Source: Aquimarina atlantica (GTDB taxonomy: Bacteria > Bacteroidota > Bacteroidia > Flavobacteriales > Flavobacteriaceae). Taken from it: 64,000 nt of DNA. The stretch covers positions 62,001-126,000 of the forward strand of contig NZ_AQRA01000007.1 of NCBI RefSeq assembly GCF_000626715.1, in the 5' to 3' direction. A program made the translations under genes and the position numbers. Position 1 is the first letter of the stretch; each line of letters starts with the position of its first letter. Shown in pieces: positions 61,528 through 64,000 of the stretch. The notes under the pieces are model-generated. The model had not been told where the DNA came from and made no database searches. It saw nothing but the letters and a program-made list of their open reading frames with translations.

Positions 61528-62352
61528 ATGTCAGTAAGAAAATTAAAGCCAATTACCCCAGGTCAGCGTTTTAGAGTAGTAAATGGATTTGACGCCATCA
61601 CTACTGATAAGCCGGAAAAAAGCCTATTGGCTCCGAAAAAAAGATCTGGAGGTAGAAACAGTCAAGGAAAAATGACTATGCGCTACAAAGGTGGTGGTCA
61701 TAAAAGAAGGTATCGTATCATTGATTTTAAACGTGATAAGCAAGGAATTCCTGCTACCGTTGCGACAATAGAGTACGATCCAAACAGAACTGCATTTATA
61801 GCGTTGCTAAATTACCAAGATGGTGAGAAGCGCTATGTTATCGCTCAAAATGGTTTACAGGTAGGTCAGAATGTCGTTTCTGGTAGCAATGTTGCTCCAG
61901 AGATCGGTAATGCTATGCCGCTTAGTGATATACCATTAGGTACAATCATTTCTTGTATAGAATTACGTCCGGGTCAAGGTGCTGTTATGGCACGTAGTGC
62001 TGGATCATTTGCTCAGCTTATGGCTAGAGATGGTAAGTTTGCTACAGTAAAATTACCTTCTGGTGAAGTGAGAATGATACTAGTTAACTGTATGGCTACT
62101 ATAGGTGCTATATCTAATAGTGATCATCAATTGATCGTAGGAGGTAAAGCTGGTAGAACAAGATGGTTAGGTCGTCGTCCTCGTACAAGACCAGTAGCGA
62201 TGAACCCTGTTGATCACCCAATGGGTGGTGGAGAAGGACGCTCTTCTGGAGGTCACCCACGTTCTAGAAAAGGTCTTCCTGCAAAAGGATTTAGAACCCG
62301 TTCTAAGACGAAAGCGAGTAATAAGTATATTGTAGAACGTAGAAAGAAATAA
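61528..62352 (+). CDS. rplB: 50S ribosomal protein L2
   Basis: A 274-residue L2, one of the most conserved ribosomal proteins, near the peptidyl-transferase centre. [21 protein letters not shown] and the C-terminal [19 protein letters not shown] motifs are intact. The rpsS ATG follows 6 nt later. Confidence 0.98.
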   Translation: MSVRKLKPITPGQRFRVVNGFDAITTDKPEKSLLAPKKRSGGRNSQGKMTMRYKGGGHKRRYRIIDFKRDKQGIPATVATIEYDPNRTAFIALLNYQDGEKRYVIAQNGLQVGQNVVSGSNVAPEIGNAMPLSDIPLGTIISCIELRPGQGAVMARSAGSFAQLMARDGKFATVKLPSGEVRMILVNCMATIGAISNSDHQLIVGGKAGRTRWLGRRPRTRPVAMNPVDHPMGGGEGRSSGGHPRSRKGLPAKGFRTRSKTKASNKYIVERRKK

Positions 62353-62358
62353 TAAGAT

Positions 62359-62637
62359 ATGGCACGTTCATTAAAAAAAGGACCTTACGTTCACTATAAG
62401 TTAGAGAAAAAAGTAGCTGCAAATGTAGAAGCTAATAAAAAGTCTGTTATTAAGACTTGGTCTAGAGCATCTATGATTACTCCTGACTTTGTAGGGCAAA
62501 CAATTGCAGTTCATAATGGTCGCCAGTTTGTACCGGTATATATTACCGAGAATATGGTAGGTCATAAATTAGGAGAATTTTCGCCAACACGTTCTTTTAG
62601 AGGACACGCTGGTGCTAAAAATAAAGGTAAAAAATAA
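62359..62637 (+). CDS. rpsS: 30S ribosomal protein S19
   Basis: A 92-residue S19 of the 30S head. [18 protein letters not shown], the [23 protein letters not shown] core and the [12 protein letters not shown] end are diagnostic. It lies 8 nt upstream of rplV. Confidence 0.98.
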   Translation: MARSLKKGPYVHYKLEKKVAANVEANKKSVIKTWSRASMITPDFVGQTIAVHNGRQFVPVYITENMVGHKLGEFSPTRSFRGHAGAKNKGKK

Positions 62638-62645
62638 TTTAAGTC

Positions 62646-63053
62646 ATGGGAGTTCGTAAAAGAGAAATGGCAGAAAGAATTAAGGAAGAGAAAAAGCAAA
62701 TCGCTTTTGCTAAGCTTAATAACTGCCCTACGTCACCTCGTAAGATGCGTTTAGTAGCAGATTTAGTTCGTGGTGTAAAAGTTGAAAAGGCGCTTCATAT
62801 TCTTAGATTTAACCCTAAAGAAGCATCACGTCGTTTAGAAAAGTTATTGCTTTCGGCAATAGCAAACTGGCAGGCGAAAAATGAAGACGCTAGCATCGAA
62901 GATGCAGATCTTTTTATTAAAGAGATTCGTGTAGATGGAGGAAGTATGTTAAAAAGACTTCGTCCTGCTCCACAGGGTCGTGCACACAGAATAAGAAAAC
63001 GCTCTAATCACGTAACAATAGTGGTTGCAGCAAACAATAATACACAAAGCTAA
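62646..63053 (+). CDS. rplV: 50S ribosomal protein L22
   Basis: A 135-residue L22 with a slightly long, basic N terminus ([18 protein letters not shown]) of the kind seen in Flavobacteriia before the core [18 protein letters not shown]. It lines the exit tunnel; the loop [22 protein letters not shown] is intact. Macrolide-resistance changes usually fall in that loop; none is obvious. Confidence 0.96.
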   Translation: MGVRKREMAERIKEEKKQIAFAKLNNCPTSPRKMRLVADLVRGVKVEKALHILRFNPKEASRRLEKLLLSAIANWQAKNEDASIEDADLFIKEIRVDGGSMLKRLRPAPQGRAHRIRKRSNHVTIVVAANNNTQS

Positions 63054-63061
63054 TATAAACT

Positions 63062-63787
63062 ATGGGACAGAAGACAAATCCAATCGGAAATCGCCTTGGT
63101 ATTATCAGAGGATGGGAATCTAACTGGTATGGAGGTAATGACTACGGTGATAAACTTGCCGAAGACGATAAGATTAGAAAGTATGTACACGCACGTTTAT
63201 CAAAAGCTAGTGTATCTAGAGTAATTATTGAGCGTACGCTTAAACTTGTAACCGTTACTATCACTACTGCCAGACCTGGTATTATTATCGGAAAAGGTGG
63301 TCAAGAGGTAGACAAGTTAAAAGAAGAGCTTAAGAAAATTACTGAAAAGGAAGTTCAGATCAATATTTTTGAAATTAAAAGACCAGAACTTGATGCATTT
63401 TTGGTAGGATCGAGTGTTGCAAGACAGATCGAAAGCCGTATCTCATACCGTCGTGCTATTAAAATGGCTATCGCGGCAGCAATGAGAATGAATGCAGAGG
63501 GTATCAAAATCCAGATTTCAGGACGTTTGAACGGGGCAGAAATGGCACGTACAGAGTCTTATAAAGAAGGTCGTATTCCTTTATCAACATTTAGAGCTGA
63601 CATAGATTATGCTTTGGTAGAATCACACACTACTTATGGTAGATTGGGTGTTAAAGTATGGATTATGAAAGGCGAAGTATATGGTAAAAGAGAGCTTTCT
63701 CCTTTGGTTGGTTTATCCAAAAAACAAGGAAAAGGTGACAGAGGTGGACGAAGTGGAGGTAATAACAAATCACGTCGTAGAAAGTAA
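63062..63787 (+). CDS. rpsC: 30S ribosomal protein S3
   Basis: A 241-residue S3 at the mRNA entry channel. The KH domain shows [22 protein letters not shown], and the C-terminal domain has [21 protein letters not shown]; a glycine/arginine-rich tail ([14 protein letters not shown]) ends it. rplP starts 20 nt later. Confidence 0.98.
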   Translation: MGQKTNPIGNRLGIIRGWESNWYGGNDYGDKLAEDDKIRKYVHARLSKASVSRVIIERTLKLVTVTITTARPGIIIGKGGQEVDKLKEELKKITEKEVQINIFEIKRPELDAFLVGSSVARQIESRISYRRAIKMAIAAAMRMNAEGIKIQISGRLNGAEMARTESYKEGRIPLSTFRADIDYALVESHTTYGRLGVKVWIMKGEVYGKRELSPLVGLSKKQGKGDRGGRSGGNNKSRRRK

Positions 63788-63807
63788 TTTTTTAAAGTAA
63801 ATTAACA

Positions 63808-64000
63808 ATGTTACAGCCTAAAAGAACAAAATTCCGTAAGCAACAAAAAGGACGTATGAAAGGTCTTTCTCAAAGAGGACATACACTTTCTAACGGTACT
63901 TTCGGAATCAAATCATTAGATTCAAGTTTTGTTACTGCTAGACAAATAGAAGCAGCTCGTATTTCTGCTACTCGTTATATGAAAAGAGAAGGTTCTCTGT
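63808..64000 (+). CDS. rplP: 50S ribosomal protein L16 (3' end cut by window edge)
   Basis: The first 64 codons of L16 ([19 protein letters not shown] then [18 protein letters not shown]), running off the right edge. L16 sits near the A-site tRNA elbow in the large subunit. Position after rpsC matches the normal S10 operon order. Confidence 0.96.
   Translation, partial: MLQPKRTKFRKQQKGRMKGLSQRGHTLSNGTFGIKSLDSSFVTARQIEAARISATRYMKREGSL

Noticed and set aside
1..64000. tRNA, rRNA, CRISPR arrays, insertion sequences, prophage
   Set aside because: I looked for cloverleaf-like gaps, regularly spaced repeats, terminal inverted repeats next to transposase genes and phage structural genes in all gaps and found none; faint signals could be missed without a covariance search.

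Overview
The window is about 64 kb of low-GC chromosome from a member of the phylum Bacteroidota, most likely a marine Flavobacteriaceae species in or near Aquimarina. The genus is a guess; the family is well supported. The evidence is: a SusC/SusD pair, a protease with a Por-type (type IX secretion) C-terminal sorting domain, TlpA-type lipoproteins, a DUF5723 outer-membrane protein, a fused HPRT-adenylate kinase, a Flavobacteriia-style str/S10 ribosomal operon, and promoters with a TTG (-33) and TAnnTTTG (-7) layout. I saw no tRNA, rRNA, CRISPR array, insertion sequence or prophage.

Layout. 0-5 kb: a truncated SDR oxidoreductase and its TetR regulator with matching operators, a TlpA-like lipoprotein, a glycosyltransferase, a methyltransferase and a group III truncated globin. 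5-8 kb: glycine dehydrogenase GcvP. 8-14.2 kb: a minus-strand gene train with a GbsR/MarR-type regulator, three small membrane proteins, a methyltransferase, a TIGR01777 epimerase-like protein, an SRPBCC protein, an ECF sigma factor and two ZAS-type anti-sigma-like proteins, one of which has lost its zinc ligands. 14.2-18.3 kb: a secreted M28 aminopeptidase, a previously uncalled 57-residue double-glycine-leader peptide with six cysteines, and a decayed copy of a sorting domain. 18-25 kb: an M3 oligopeptidase, an orphan small transcription unit, purK-purE, the hpt-adk fusion and obg. 25-29 kb: a run of five uncharacterised genes, one with a PH/GRAM-like fold. 29-41 kb: a carboxymuconolactone-decarboxylase-like protein, a fasciclin lipoprotein, a TIGR02117 protein, a giant alpha-2-macroglobulin, Mpl ligase and radC. 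41-49 kb: a deacetylase-like protein, a YjjG-type HAD phosphatase, a tightly overlapped lipoprotein/DUF5723/periplasmic trio, rarA, a rhomboid protease and rlmB. 49-55.5 kb: a lipoprotein, SusD and SusC. 56.4-64 kb: the ribosomal operon rpsL-rpsG-fusA-rpsJ-rplC-rplD-rplW-rplB-rpsS-rplV-rpsC-rplP (truncated).

How the parts may work together. The most system-like stretch is 8.9-14.2 kb. A regulator gene and a nine-gene train carry the same TTTCA-N8-TGAAA motif upstream, and the train ends in a sigma/anti-sigma pair, so a membrane or lipid stress (possibly light) response with two layers of control is plausible. The most novel single gene is the cysteine-rich peptide at 17648-17821, which looks like an exported bacteriocin-like or signalling peptide; no dedicated exporter is visible in the window.
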